A stretch of 64,000 bases of DNA from Herbinix sp. (lineage in GTDB: Bacteria; Bacillota; Clostridia; Lachnospirales; Lachnospiraceae): assembly GCA_029238935.1 (NCBI GenBank), contig JAQZBN010000009.1:62001-126000 (forward strand), given 5' to 3'. The position numbers and the translations under genes were made by a program. Numbering within the stretch: position 1 is the stretch's first letter; every line of letters begins with the position of its first letter. The notes under the pieces were generated by a model. The model did not search any database, was not told the DNA's origin, and saw nothing but the letters and a program-made list of their open reading frames with translations. Positions 55,408-64,000 of this stretch are shown here, piece after piece.

Positions 55408-55465
55408 CAAAAACGACGGCGTTTTTAGATTTTACAGGTGGAATCTAAGAATGCCTATTTTTTTA
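55408..55465 (+). terminator. Attenuator-like leader of gltBD with ANTAR-type hexaloop
   Basis: A 13-bp stem (55419-55431 with 55442-55454, two G-U pairs) followed by CTATTTTTTT forms an intrinsic terminator. Two inner T-G pairs would leave the six-base loop ACAGGT (55434-55439), which has A at position 1 and G at position 4 as in ANTAR-bound hexaloops. Upstream, AAAAAC (55410-55415) can pair with GTTTTT (55421-55426) around GACGGC; that first hairpin takes bases needed for the lower terminator stem, so the two structures exclude each other. Confidence 0.7.
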
Positions 55466-55520
55466 CCCTTTATTTGTTAAATACGTCAACAATAATTGGT
55501 TATAGTGTCAAATGATACTT

Positions 55521-55550
55521 TTGCCAGCAGAAACTCTTTTATACTATAAT
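55521..55550 (+). promoter_or_regulatory. Possible second gltB promoter P2
   Basis: TTGCCA (55521-55526), 18-base spacer, TATAAT (55545-55550), downstream of the attenuator. If active, it would give transcription independent of the leader. Confidence 0.5.
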
Positions 55551-55621
55551 ACAGTATGAAGCAGTTGGGCATCTTGGTGAGACATAATAGAATAGATAAT
55601 ATTTAGAAAAGAGGATTGCTT

Positions 55622-58600
55622 ATGAAGGAAATGAAAGCAGATGTAGACCAGGTCCAGCAAAGCTTATATGATCCTAGCTTTGAACATGATAATTGTGGTA
55701 TCGGTGCAGTTGTCCACATGAAGGGTTTAAAAACCCATGATACTGTAGCAAATGCTCTTAAGATTGTAGAGAATTTAGAACATCGTGCAGGAAAAGATGC
55801 AAATGGACAAACGGGTGATGGAGTAGGTATCCTTCTTCAGATTTCTCATAAATTCTTTACTAAGGCAGTAGAACCCTTAGGAATTGAACTTGGCTCGGAA
55901 CGTGAATACGGTGTAGGAATGTTCTTTTTCCCGCAAGATGAGTTAAAACGTAATCAAGCGAAGAAAATGTTTGAAATCATCGTAGAAAAAGAGGGATTGA
56001 AATTCTTAGGATGGAGAGAGGTACCGAACAAACCTCAAACCTTAGGTGAGAGAGCAATTGAATGTATGCCGTTCATCCTTCAATGTTTTATTAAAAAACC
56101 AACGAATGTAAAAAAAGGCCTTGATTTTGACCGTAAATTATATATTGTAAGAAGAATCTTTGAACAAAGTAATGACAATACTTATGTAGTTTCTTTATCT
56201 AGTCGTACCATTGTTTACAAAGGTATGTTCCTTGTACATCAACTTCGGTCATTCTTTGAAGATTTACAGGACGAAAACTATGATAGTGCTATAGCAATCG
56301 TGCACTCCCGTTTCTCCACCAATACAAATCCCAGCTGGCAGAGAGCACATCCGAACCGTTTGATTGTTCACAATGGGGAAATCAATACCATTCGTGGGAA
56401 TGCGGATAAGATGCTTGCCAGAGAAGAGACAATGGAATCAGAACACTTAAAGGGAGAACTTCATAAAGTACTTCCTGTTGTAAATACCGAAGGCTCTGAT
56501 TCAGCAATGCTGGATAATACGTTAGAGTTTCTTATCATGAGCGGAATGGAATTGCCCCTTGCCGTTATGATTACCATTCCGGAACCATGGAGCTATGATA
56601 CAAGTATCAATTCTGAGAAGAAGGATTTTTATCAATATTATGCTACCATGATGGAACCCTGGGATGGACCAGCTTCCATTCTATTCTCCGACGGTGATAT
56701 GATGGGAGCCATTCTTGACCGTAACGGATTAAGACCTTCCCGTTACTATATTACCAATGATGATTATCTTATTCTTTCTTCTGAAGTAGGTGTATTAGAT
56801 ATACCAGCAGATAAAATCATTAAAAAAGAAAGACTTCGTCCCGGTAAGATGTTACTTGTGGATACCATAAAGGGTAAGTTAATTGATGATGAGGACTTAA
56901 AAAATTACTACGCAAGCAAGCAACCCTATGGTGAGTGGTTGGATAGCAACTTAGTAATGTTAAAAAATCTGCATATTCCAAATAAAAAAGTCGTTGAGTA
57001 TAGTAATGAAGAACTGGCTAGATTACAAAAAGCTTTTGGATATACCTATGAGGACTATAAATCCACCATTCTGCCGATGGCTAAGAATGGTCAGGAAGCG
57101 GTTGCAGCAATGGGTGTGGATTCACCAATCCCTGTATTATCAAAAAATAATCCTCCATTATTTACGTATTTTAAACAGCTGTTTGCTCAGGTAACCAATC
57201 CTCCGATTGATGCAATTCGTGAAGAAATCGTTACCTCCACTTCAGTTTATATCGGTGAAGACGGGAACCTGCTGGAGGAAAAGGCAGAGAACTGTAAAGT
57301 TCTTAAGATTAATAACCCGATATTAACAAATACAGATTTATTAAAGATCAAGCATATGAAGATAAAAGGCTTTAAAGTTGAAGTGATTCCTATGATTTAT
57401 TACAAGAATACTTCCTTAGAAAAAGCTATAGATCATCTCTGTGTCGAAGCAGACCGCGTATATAAAGAAGGAGCTAATGTTCTGATTTTATCAGACCGTG
57501 GTGTGGATGAAAATCACGTAGCAATTCCTTCTTTATTAGCAGTATCCGCATTACAACAACATCTGGTTCGTACAAAGAAGAGAACTGCGGTAGCTATGAT
57601 TGTAGAAAGTGCAGATCCAAGAGATGTTCATCATTTTGCAACCCTGTTAGGTTACGGTGCTTGTGCGGTAAATCCATATTTAGCACAAGAGACCATCCGT
57701 CAATTGATTCATGATAATTTACTGGATAAGGATTATTATGCTGCGGTGGATGACTATAATAAAGCAGTTCTAAAAGGTATCATTAAGATTGCTTCTAAGA
57801 TGGGTATCTCGACAATCCAGTCCTATCAAGGATCCAAAATATTTGAAGCAATCGGTATCTGTAAGGAAGTAATAGATAAATATTTTACCGGGACAGTGAG
57901 TCGTATCGGAGGCATTACTCTTACGGATATGCAGGAGCAGGTGGATAACCTACATTCCATGGCCTTTGATCCTCTGGGATTAAATCTTGATTTAACCTTA
58001 GACAGCGATGGCTCCCATAAGCTTCGCAGCGGGAAGGAAGAGCATCTTTATAATCCAAAAACAATACATTTACTGCAGCAGTCAACCCGTACCGGCAGTT
58101 ATGATATGTTTAAAGAATATTCTAAGATTGTGGAAGAGGAAGATGCTAAGATTCATCTCAGAGGTTTATTAGAGTTTAATTATCCCGAATCAGGAATCTC
58201 TCTGGATGAAGTTGAAAGCGTAGAATCAATTGTAAAACATTTTAAAACTGGCGCTATGTCCTATGGATCTATCTCCAAAGAAGCCCATGAGACATTAGCA
58301 ATTGCCATGAACCGTCTGGGAGGCAAATCAAATAGCGGTGAAGGCGGTGAAAGTCTTGAGCGTCTGACTGTAGGGGAAGATGGTATCAACCGTTGTTCTG
58401 CAATCAAGCAGGTAGCATCCGGACGATTTGGCGTTACCAGCGAATATTTGGTTAGTGCGAAAGAAATCCAGATTAAGATGGCGCAAGGTGCAAAACCAGG
58501 AGAAGGTGGTCAGTTACCTGCAGAGAAAGTATATCCTTGGATCGCAAAAACCAGACATTCAACACCTGGGGTTGGATTAATCTCTCCTCCGCCTCATCAT

Positions 58601-60175
58601 GATATCTATTCCATCGAGGATTTGGCTCAATTAATATATGACTTAAAGAACTCAAATAAAGAAGCTAGAATTTCTGTAAAATTAGTATCCGAAGCAGGTG
58701 TAGGTACGGTAGCAGCCGGTGTTGCAAAAGCAGGAGCTGGAGTAATCTTAATCTCCGGCTACGACGGTGGTACCGGAGCGGCTCCTCGTACTTCCATCTA
58801 CAATGCAGGACTTCCTTGGGAACTTGGATTAGCAGAGACACATCAGACCTTAATTATGAATGGACTCCGGTCTAAAGTAGTCATTGAAACCGACGGTAAA
58901 TTAATGAATGGCCGTGATGTAGTGATTGCAGCATTATTAGGTGCAGAGGAGTTCGGATTTGCAACAGCTCCACTGGTAACTCTAGGTTGTGTTATGATGA
59001 GAGTATGTAATCTTGACACATGTCCGGTTGGCGTAGCTACTCAAAATCCGGAACTTCGTAAGAACTTCAAAGGAAAGCCAGAGTATGTTGAGAACTTCAT
59101 GCGCTTTGTGGCACAGGAGCTTCGCGAATACATGGCAAAGCTGGGTATTCGGACTCTGAACGAATTAGTAGGACGTACCGATCTATTGAAAGTAAAAGAC
59201 TCAAATGATTTAAACGACAGAGCAAAGAAAGTGGATTTAAGCGCTGTTCTTAATAATCCATATAGCGAAGCAGGTAAATCAGTTCATTATAATCCAGATC
59301 AAAAATATGATTTTGAGCTGGATAAGACAGTGGATGAGAGAGTGCTCTTAAAGAAATTCAAGTTAAATGATAAGCACAGCCAGAAGATTAAAGTCCAAAT
59401 CTCAAACACAGATCGTACCTTTGGTACTATTTTGGGTTCAGAGATTACGAAGAAGCATGGAACTAACTTAAAGGAAGATACCTATATAGTAGAATGTCAT
59501 GGTAGCGGCGGCCAGAGCTTTGGTGCATTCATTCCACAGGGACTTACGATTGAGCTGGAGGGTGACAGCAACGATTACTTCGGTAAAGGTTTATCCGGTG
59601 GAAAACTTATAGCATATCCTCCGAAGGGAAGTACTTTTAAAGCGGATGAGAATATTATCATTGGTAATGTTGCACTCTACGGTGCAACCAGCGGTAAAGC
59701 TTTCATTAACGGAGTTTCAGGGGAACGTTTCTGCGTTCGTAATTCCGGTGCAACTGCAGTTGTCGAAGGCGTAGGCGATCATGGCTGCGAATATATGACA
59801 GGTGGTAGAGTTGTTGTTCTTGGTAAAACCGGGAAAAATTTTGCAGCCGGTATGAGTGGCGGTATTGCATATGTTCTGGATGAAGATAGTAATTTATACA
59901 AAAAGCTGAATAAGGGAATGGTTTCCTTTGAAGCAGTAACAGAAAAATACGATGTGCTTGAGCTTAAGGAAATGATAACAGAGCACGTGAAATATTCAAA
60001 TTCGGAAAAGGGTAAGGAAATACTAGATAATTTCTCAGAGTACTTACCGAAATTTAAAAAGATTATTCCTCATGATTACAGACGTATGCTTCAGACCATT
60101 GTACAAATGGAAGAAAAAGGCTTAAACAGTGAACAGGCACAAATTGAGGCATTCTTTGCCAATACCAGAGGATAG
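55622..60175 (+). CDS. gltB: Glutamate synthase (NADPH) large subunit
   Basis: A 1517-residue enzyme that transfers the amide of glutamine to 2-oxoglutarate. The class II glutaminase domain matures at Cys25 (EHDNCGIGAVV) after removal of a 24-residue propeptide. Then come the central domain, the FMN/2-oxoglutarate domain (SYGSISKEAHETLAIAMN) and the [3Fe-4S] Cys cluster in GCVMMRVCNLDTCPVG, and the C-terminal GXGXG beta helix (GLSGGKLIAYPPKGSTF). ATG at 55622 is 8 bases from AGAGGA; the TTG at 55616 is unlikely. gltD follows after 12 bases. Confidence 0.97.
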   Translation: MKEMKADVDQVQQSLYDPSFEHDNCGIGAVVHMKGLKTHDTVANALKIVENLEHRAGKDANGQTGDGVGILLQISHKFFTKAVEPLGIELGSEREYGVGMFFFPQDELKRNQAKKMFEIIVEKEGLKFLGWREVPNKPQTLGERAIECMPFILQCFIKKPTNVKKGLDFDRKLYIVRRIFEQSNDNTYVVSLSSRTIVYKGMFLVHQLRSFFEDLQDENYDSAIAIVHSRFSTNTNPSWQRAHPNRLIVHNGEINTIRGNADKMLAREETMESEHLKGELHKVLPVVNTEGSDSAMLDNTLEFLIMSGMELPLAVMITIPEPWSYDTSINSEKKDFYQYYATMMEPWDGPASILFSDGDMMGAILDRNGLRPSRYYITNDDYLILSSEVGVLDIPADKIIKKERLRPGKMLLVDTIKGKLIDDEDLKNYYASKQPYGEWLDSNLVMLKNLHIPNKKVVEYSNEELARLQKAFGYTYEDYKSTILPMAKNGQEAVAAMGVDSPIPVLSKNNPPLFTYFKQLFAQVTNPPIDAIREEIVTSTSVYIGEDGNLLEEKAENCKVLKINNPILTNTDLLKIKHMKIKGFKVEVIPMIYYKNTSLEKAIDHLCVEADRVYKEGANVLILSDRGVDENHVAIPSLLAVSALQQHLVRTKKRTAVAMIVESADPRDVHHFATLLGYGACAVNPYLAQETIRQLIHDNLLDKDYYAAVDDYNKAVLKGIIKIASKMGISTIQSYQGSKIFEAIGICKEVIDKYFTGTVSRIGGITLTDMQEQVDNLHSMAFDPLGLNLDLTLDSDGSHKLRSGKEEHLYNPKTIHLLQQSTRTGSYDMFKEYSKIVEEEDAKIHLRGLLEFNYPESGISLDEVESVESIVKHFKTGAMSYGSISKEAHETLAIAMNRLGGKSNSGEGGESLERLTVGEDGINRCSAIKQVASGRFGVTSEYLVSAKEIQIKMAQGAKPGEGGQLPAEKVYPWIAKTRHSTPGVGLISPPPHHDIYSIEDLAQLIYDLKNSNKEARISVKLVSEAGVGTVAAGVAKAGAGVILISGYDGGTGAAPRTSIYNAGLPWELGLAETHQTLIMNGLRSKVVIETDGKLMNGRDVVIAALLGAEEFGFATAPLVTLGCVMMRVCNLDTCPVGVATQNPELRKNFKGKPEYVENFMRFVAQELREYMAKLGIRTLNELVGRTDLLKVKDSNDLNDRAKKVDLSAVLNNPYSEAGKSVHYNPDQKYDFELDKTVDERVLLKKFKLNDKHSQKIKVQISNTDRTFGTILGSEITKKHGTNLKEDTYIVECHGSGGQSFGAFIPQGLTIELEGDSNDYFGKGLSGGKLIAYPPKGSTFKADENIIIGNVALYGATSGKAFINGVSGERFCVRNSGATAVVEGVGDHGCEYMTGGRVVVLGKTGKNFAAGMSGGIAYVLDEDSNLYKKLNKGMVSFEAVTEKYDVLELKEMITEHVKYSNSEKGKEILDNFSEYLPKFKKIIPHDYRRMLQTIVQMEEKGLNSEQAQIEAFFANTRG

Positions 60176-60187
60176 GAGGGGATTACA

Positions 60188-61690
60188 ATGGGAAAACCAA
60201 CAGGATTTATGGAATATGAGCGGAAAGTCGGTAAGTCCGACAAACCCAAGGATAGAATAAAACACTTTAATGAATTCCATCAAACGTTATCTAAGGATGA
60301 AAGAAAATGCCAGGCAGCTCGTTGTATGGAGTGCGGTATACCCTTTTGTCAGTCAGGTATTATGCTTGGCGGTATGACCTCAGGATGCCCGCTCAATAAT
60401 TTGATACCGGAATGGAATGACTTAATCTATACAGGTAATTGGAAAGAGGCATTAAATCGTCTTTTAAAGACGAATAATTTCCCGGAGTTTACAGCTAGGG
60501 TTTGCCCTGCTCCTTGTGAAGCTTCCTGTACCTGTGGACTTAATGGAGATCCAGTTTCAATTAAAGAGAATGAATATGCGATCATTGAATATGGATTCGA
60601 GCATGGTTTAATGGAAGCAAATCCTCCAAAAGTTAGAACTGGAAAAAAGATTGCTATCATTGGATCAGGCCCCGCTGGTCTAGCTGCTGCGGATCAGTTA
60701 AATAGAAGAGGTCACATTGTAACTGTATTTGAACGTTCGGATCGCATCGGTGGGTTAATGATGTATGGTATTCCTAATATGAAGCTGGAGAAGCATATCA
60801 TTGACCGTAAGGTTGCCATCATGAGGGAAGAAGGAGTTACTTTTATTACCGGTGCTGACGTTGGCTCAAACTACAAAGCAAGTAAAATTGTGAAAGAGTT
60901 TGACAGAGTTATTTTAGCTTGCGGTGCTTCTAATCCTAGAGATATCAAAGTTACCGGAAGAGAAGCTAAGGGAATTTACTTTGCAGTGGATTATCTTACT
61001 TCAGCAACCAAAGATCTCTTACAACAGGGTACTACTTTCCTTGATAAGCTTGAGAGTTTTACGATCTCAGCAAAGGATAAGAAAGTTCTCGTGATCGGTG
61101 GCGGTGACACCGGAAATGACTGTGTTGGAACAGCAGTAAGACAGGGAGCAGTATCGGTACTTCAGTTAGAGATGATGCCAAAGCTTCCGGATCAGAGGGC
61201 AGAGAACAATCCTTGGCCAGAATGGCCTAAAGTTTGTAAGACAGACTACGGTCAGGAAGAAGCAGCTTTCGTCTATGGTCAGGACCCGAGAGCTTATCAG
61301 ACAACGGTAAAGGAATTTATTGCTGGTGAAGATGGTAATGTATGTAAAGTAAAACTTGTTCGTCTTGAAAGCAAATTTAACGAAGAGACGAAACGTTTCT
61401 CTCTGGAAGAGGTACTGGGAAGCGAATACGAGGTAGAAGTTGACCTTGTATTCATTGCTGCAGGATTTTTAGGCACTCAAAGTTATGTAGCAGATGCTTT
61501 TGGTGTTGAACTGGATGGAAGAACCAACGTAAAGACGGAACAAGGGAAGTATCAGACGAATGTAGATAATATATTCGTATCGGGTGATATGCACCGTGGG
61601 CAGTCCTTGGTAGTATGGGCAATCCGTGAAGGTCGTGAGGCAGCCAGAGCAGTTGATGCTCATTTGATGGGATACAGTAGCTTGGCATAA
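60188..61690 (+). CDS. gltD: Glutamate synthase (NADPH) small subunit
   Basis: A 500-residue flavoprotein that feeds NADPH electrons to GltB. N-terminal cysteines for two [4Fe-4S] clusters (CQAARCMECGIPFC and CPAPCEASCTCG), FAD site AIIGSGPAGLAAADQL and NADPH site VLVIGGGDTGNDCVGTA are all present. GGAGGGG precedes ATG. Confidence 0.96.
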   Translation: MGKPTGFMEYERKVGKSDKPKDRIKHFNEFHQTLSKDERKCQAARCMECGIPFCQSGIMLGGMTSGCPLNNLIPEWNDLIYTGNWKEALNRLLKTNNFPEFTARVCPAPCEASCTCGLNGDPVSIKENEYAIIEYGFEHGLMEANPPKVRTGKKIAIIGSGPAGLAAADQLNRRGHIVTVFERSDRIGGLMMYGIPNMKLEKHIIDRKVAIMREEGVTFITGADVGSNYKASKIVKEFDRVILACGASNPRDIKVTGREAKGIYFAVDYLTSATKDLLQQGTTFLDKLESFTISAKDKKVLVIGGGDTGNDCVGTAVRQGAVSVLQLEMMPKLPDQRAENNPWPEWPKVCKTDYGQEEAAFVYGQDPRAYQTTVKEFIAGEDGNVCKVKLVRLESKFNEETKRFSLEEVLGSEYEVEVDLVFIAAGFLGTQSYVADAFGVELDGRTNVKTEQGKYQTNVDNIFVSGDMHRGQSLVVWAIREGREAARAVDAHLMGYSSLA

Positions 61691-61726
61691 TCCGGTATGT
61701 AAATATGGAATAATGATATATAGCAG

Positions 61727-61770
61727 GACACCTGCATGTGCATCTTTGGAAGCTGGCAGGTGTCTTTTTT
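61727..61770 (+). terminator. Terminator after gltD
   Basis: Perfect 9-bp stem GACACCTGC / GCAGGTGTC with a 20-base loop, followed by six Ts. Confidence 0.85.
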
Positions 61771-61885
61771 ATGGAGTTCTTAAGGAAATTTCGGTCTGAT
61801 TTTAACAAAACCAACAAAAAACGACAGAATGCAGATAAATAATAGTTGTAATTCTGACTATTTTATATTAAAATTACGAATGGCG

Positions 61886-61924
61886 TTTGTTAGAATATAA
61901 CAGTATTGATAACTATTATCAATA
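61886..61924. promoter_or_regulatory. Inverted repeats upstream of the pflB promoter (possible redox-regulator sites)
   Basis: TTGTTA-GAATA-TAACAG (61887-61903) resembles the Rex half-site pair TTGTTA/TAACAA, with a spacer one base short. TATTGATA-5-TATCAATA (61904-61924) is a perfect 8-bp inverted repeat. Both lie just upstream of the -35 box. A NADH-sensing repressor would make sense for pflB, but the match is imperfect. Confidence 0.45.
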
Positions 61925-61929
61925 AAATA

Positions 61930-61958
61930 TTGACAAGATAAGTTGTTAGCGATATGAT
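61930..61958 (+). promoter_or_regulatory. pflB promoter
   Basis: Consensus TTGACA (61930-61935), 17-base spacer, TATGAT (61953-61958). It gives a leader of about 155 bases. Confidence 0.75.
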
Positions 61959-61992
61959 ATAGACAGAAAGTTCGATTCGGTGTAAAGTATCA

Positions 61993-62066
61993 TGTGAGCA
62001 AAATGAATACCATATCTATTATGATTTCGAATGAGTTTACTATATATGGTATTGATTTTACTCACA
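61993..62066 (+). other. Long imperfect hairpin in the pflB leader
   Basis: Arms 61994-62015 and 62044-62065 pair at 20 of 22 positions (for example GTGAG with CTCAC and AATACCATAT with ATATGGTATT) around a 28-base loop, with no T tract. It lies between the promoter and the ribosome site. It could stabilise the abundant pflB mRNA or serve as an RNA or DNA control site. Confidence 0.7.
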
Positions 62067-62119
62067 ATATACCTAATAAGCCGAATAAAACATTATACTT
62101 AATTTTAAGGAGGATTATC

Positions 62120-64000
62120 ATGAGACAAGAATGGTATGATTTTAATCCGGGAAGCTGGACTACAGACATTAATGTGAGAAGCTTTATTCAACATAACTAT
62201 ACACCCTATGAAGGGGATGATTCCTTCCTGGTAGGACCTACGAAGCGAACATCTGAATTGTGGGATGAAGTAATGGAACTCATGAAGGAAGAAACTAAGA
62301 AGGGGATTATTGATGTTGAAACTTCAAAACCTTCTACGATCACTACCTTTGGAGCAGGTTATCTGGATAAAGAGAGAGAAGTTATTGTCGGATATCAAAC
62401 AGATAAACCATTAAAGCGCGGCATTATGCCAAATGGCGGTGTACGTGTTGTAAAAAGTGCATTAGAAGCCTATGGTTATGAATTAGACAAGAAAACAGAA
62501 GAAATCTATACACAAAACAGAAAAACACATAATGACGGTGTATTCGATGCCTATACTGACGCGATGAAAAAGGCAAGACATACTGGTATTATTACTGGTC
62601 TTCCGGATGCTTATGGTCGTGGTCGTATCATAGGTGATTACAGAAGAGTAGCACTTTATGGTGTAGACTTCTTAATCGAAGAAAAATTAAACGAAAAGAA
62701 ATTACTTGAGATCCCGATTTTAGAATCACCGGATATCCGCTTAAGAGAAGAAATCTCTGAGCAGATTAAGGCATTAAAACAATTAAAAGAAATGGCTGCT
62801 GCTTATGGATTTGATATTAGTCAGCCAGCAAAGAATTCCTTTGAAGCTACTCAGTGGACTTATTTTGCATATCTTGGTGCGATTAAAGAACAAGATGGTG
62901 CAGCAATGAGTCTTGGTAGAGTATCTACCTTCCTTGATATTTATTATGAAAGAGATCTGAAAAACGGATTAATTACCGAAGATGAAGTTCAAGAATTAAT
63001 GGATCAATTCGTTATGAAATTAAGAATGGTTCGTTTCTTAAGAACTCCTTCCTATAATGATTTATTCTCCGGAGATCCTACTTGGGTAACAGAAACCATC
63101 GGTGGTATGGGCCTTGACGGTAGAACCTTAGTAACCAAGAGTAGCTATCGTATTCTTCATACTCTATATAATTTAGGACCTGCTCCGGAACCAAACTTAA
63201 CGGTACTATGGTCCGTATTCTTACCAGAACCATTTAAGAAGTTCTGTTCCAAGGTTTCTATCGATACCAGCTCTATTCAGTATGAGAGCGATGATATCAT
63301 GAGAGAACGTTGGGGTGATGATTATGGTATTGCCTGCTGCGTATCCGCAATGAGAATTGGTAAGCAAATGCAGTTCTTTGGTGCCAGAGCAAACCTTGCA
63401 AAGGCTTTATTATATGCGATCAATGGTGGTAAAGATGAGAAATCAGGTGAACAGGTTGCACCTATGTTTGCACCGGTAACCGGAGATTATTTAGATTATG
63501 AAGAGGTAATGAAGAAATTTGATCAAACCTTAGATTGGTTATCTGAACTTTATATCAACACATTAAATGTAATTCATTTCATGCATGATAAATATAATTA
63601 CGAAAGACTTCAGATGGCGCTTCATGATATTAACATTCTGCGTACCGAAGCTTGTGGTATCGCCGGTTTATCAGTAGTAGCAGACTCCCTTTCCGCAATC
63701 AAACATGCGAAGGTAAAAGTAATTCGTAATGAAGCAGGTCTTGCAGTAGATTATGAGATCGAAGGAGAATATCCTGCATATGGTAATAATGATGATCGTG
63801 TCGATCAAATTGCAGTAGATTTAGTAGAACGCTTTATGAATAAACTTCGTAAGGTTAAGACTTATCGTGATGCGTTGCAGACGTTATCTGTACTTACCAT
63901 TACTTCTAACGTAGTATATGGTAAGAAAACAGGTAGTACTCCGGATGGACGTAAGGCAGGAGAACCATTTGCACCAGGTGCAAACCCGATGCACGGAAGA
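62120..64000 (+). CDS. pflB: Pyruvate formate-lyase (3' end beyond window)
   Basis: The first 627 codons of a glycyl-radical enzyme that splits pyruvate into acetyl-CoA and formate. The paired catalytic cysteines are in [14 protein letters not shown]; other PFL blocks are [61 protein letters not shown] and [23 protein letters not shown], which runs to the window end. The radical Gly lies beyond the window. AAGGAGG precedes ATG. The gene makes formate and acetyl-CoA during anaerobic sugar fermentation. Confidence 0.97.
   Translation, partial: MRQEWYDFNPGSWTTDINVRSFIQHNYTPYEGDDSFLVGPTKRTSELWDEVMELMKEETKKGIIDVETSKPSTITTFGAGYLDKEREVIVGYQTDKPLKRGIMPNGGVRVVKSALEAYGYELDKKTEEIYTQNRKTHNDGVFDAYTDAMKKARHTGIITGLPDAYGRGRIIGDYRRVALYGVDFLIEEKLNEKKLLEIPILESPDIRLREEISEQIKALKQLKEMAAAYGFDISQPAKNSFEATQWTYFAYLGAIKEQDGAAMSLGRVSTFLDIYYERDLKNGLITEDEVQELMDQFVMKLRMVRFLRTPSYNDLFSGDPTWVTETIGGMGLDGRTLVTKSSYRILHTLYNLGPAPEPNLTVLWSVFLPEPFKKFCSKVSIDTSSIQYESDDIMRERWGDDYGIACCVSAMRIGKQMQFFGARANLAKALLYAINGGKDEKSGEQVAPMFAPVTGDYLDYEEVMKKFDQTLDWLSELYINTLNVIHFMHDKYNYERLQMALHDINILRTEACGIAGLSVVADSLSAIKHAKVKVIRNEAGLAVDYEIEGEYPAYGNNDDRVDQIAVDLVERFMNKLRKVKTYRDALQTLSVLTITSNVVYGKKTGSTPDGRKAGEPFAPGANPMHGR

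Noticed and set aside
61904-61924. FNR/CRP-type box at pflB
   Set aside because: TTGAT and ATCAA are separated by seven bases rather than the four needed for an FNR site.

Overview
The window is about 64 kb of AT-rich DNA with strong AGGAGG-type ribosome binding sites, short intergenic gaps and many hairpin/U-tract terminators. The gene content fits an anaerobic, carbohydrate-degrading member of the Lachnospiraceae (Clostridium cluster XIVa, of the Lachnoclostridium phytofermentans kind): pyruvate formate-lyase, a YesM/YesN two-component system beside a sugar ABC transporter and a GH51 arabinofuranosidase, the DapL lysine branch, an archaeal-type AspRS with GatCAB under a T-box, and a Na+-pump decarboxylase beta subunit. 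The species is inferred from gene content only. I see no rRNA or tRNA gene, CRISPR array, insertion sequence or phage gene.

Layout. 1-5 kb: the tail of an unknown gene, an iron-sulfur repair protein (ric), a chemotaxis receptor, and a LysM protein with a GH18-like domain whose catalytic motif is destroyed. 5-11.5 kb: a five-gene family-5 (oligopeptide/oligosaccharide) ABC transporter operon behind a long leader with hairpins. 11.7-18.5 kb: small metabolic and regulatory genes (NudC, lipoprotein, nitroreductase, D-2-hydroxyacid dehydrogenase, a small HTH regulator with membrane partner, and an XRE-HTH/orotate-PRTase-like fusion). 18.6-21.6 kb: decarboxylase beta subunit with a 45-residue partner encoded upstream, divergent from a LysR regulator, and an ArsC-like protein. 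22-33 kb: a sugar-utilisation island with response regulator, sensorless histidine kinase, a tandem ABC protein with every ATPase motif degraded, RbsA/RbsC/RbsB-type transporter, an MFS carrier and GH51. 33-38.8 kb: a RACo-like corrinoid-protein activator, a Gfo/Idh oxidoreductase, and a NifH-like ATPase in an operon with a D-aminoacylase-like amidohydrolase. 39-48 kb: PilZ protein, glnA and an ANTAR (NitR-like) regulator, dapF-dapL, LD-carboxypeptidase and an LTA-synthase-type enzyme. 47.7-52.8 kb: T-box and aspS2-gatC-gatA-gatB. 52.9-55.2 kb: PilZ and FliK-like proteins. 55.4-61.7 kb: gltB-gltD behind an attenuator-like leader. 62-64 kb: pflB, cut by the window end.

How parts work together. 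Nitrogen genes form a theme: glnA, NitR-like ANTAR protein, gltBD and the glutamine-consuming GatCAB operon lie within about 22 kb, and glnA and gltB both have a hairpin with U-tract directly behind a good promoter; the gltB hairpin carries an ACAGGU hexaloop that fits the ANTAR A1/G4 rule. The sugar island looks like a self-contained sensing, import and hydrolysis unit for an arabinose-containing substrate, in which the dead ABC protein may be a signalling adaptor. The strongest candidates for undescribed biology are that kinase/pseudo-ABC unit, the NifH-like ATPase with its amidohydrolase, and the HTH-PyrE-like fusion regulator.
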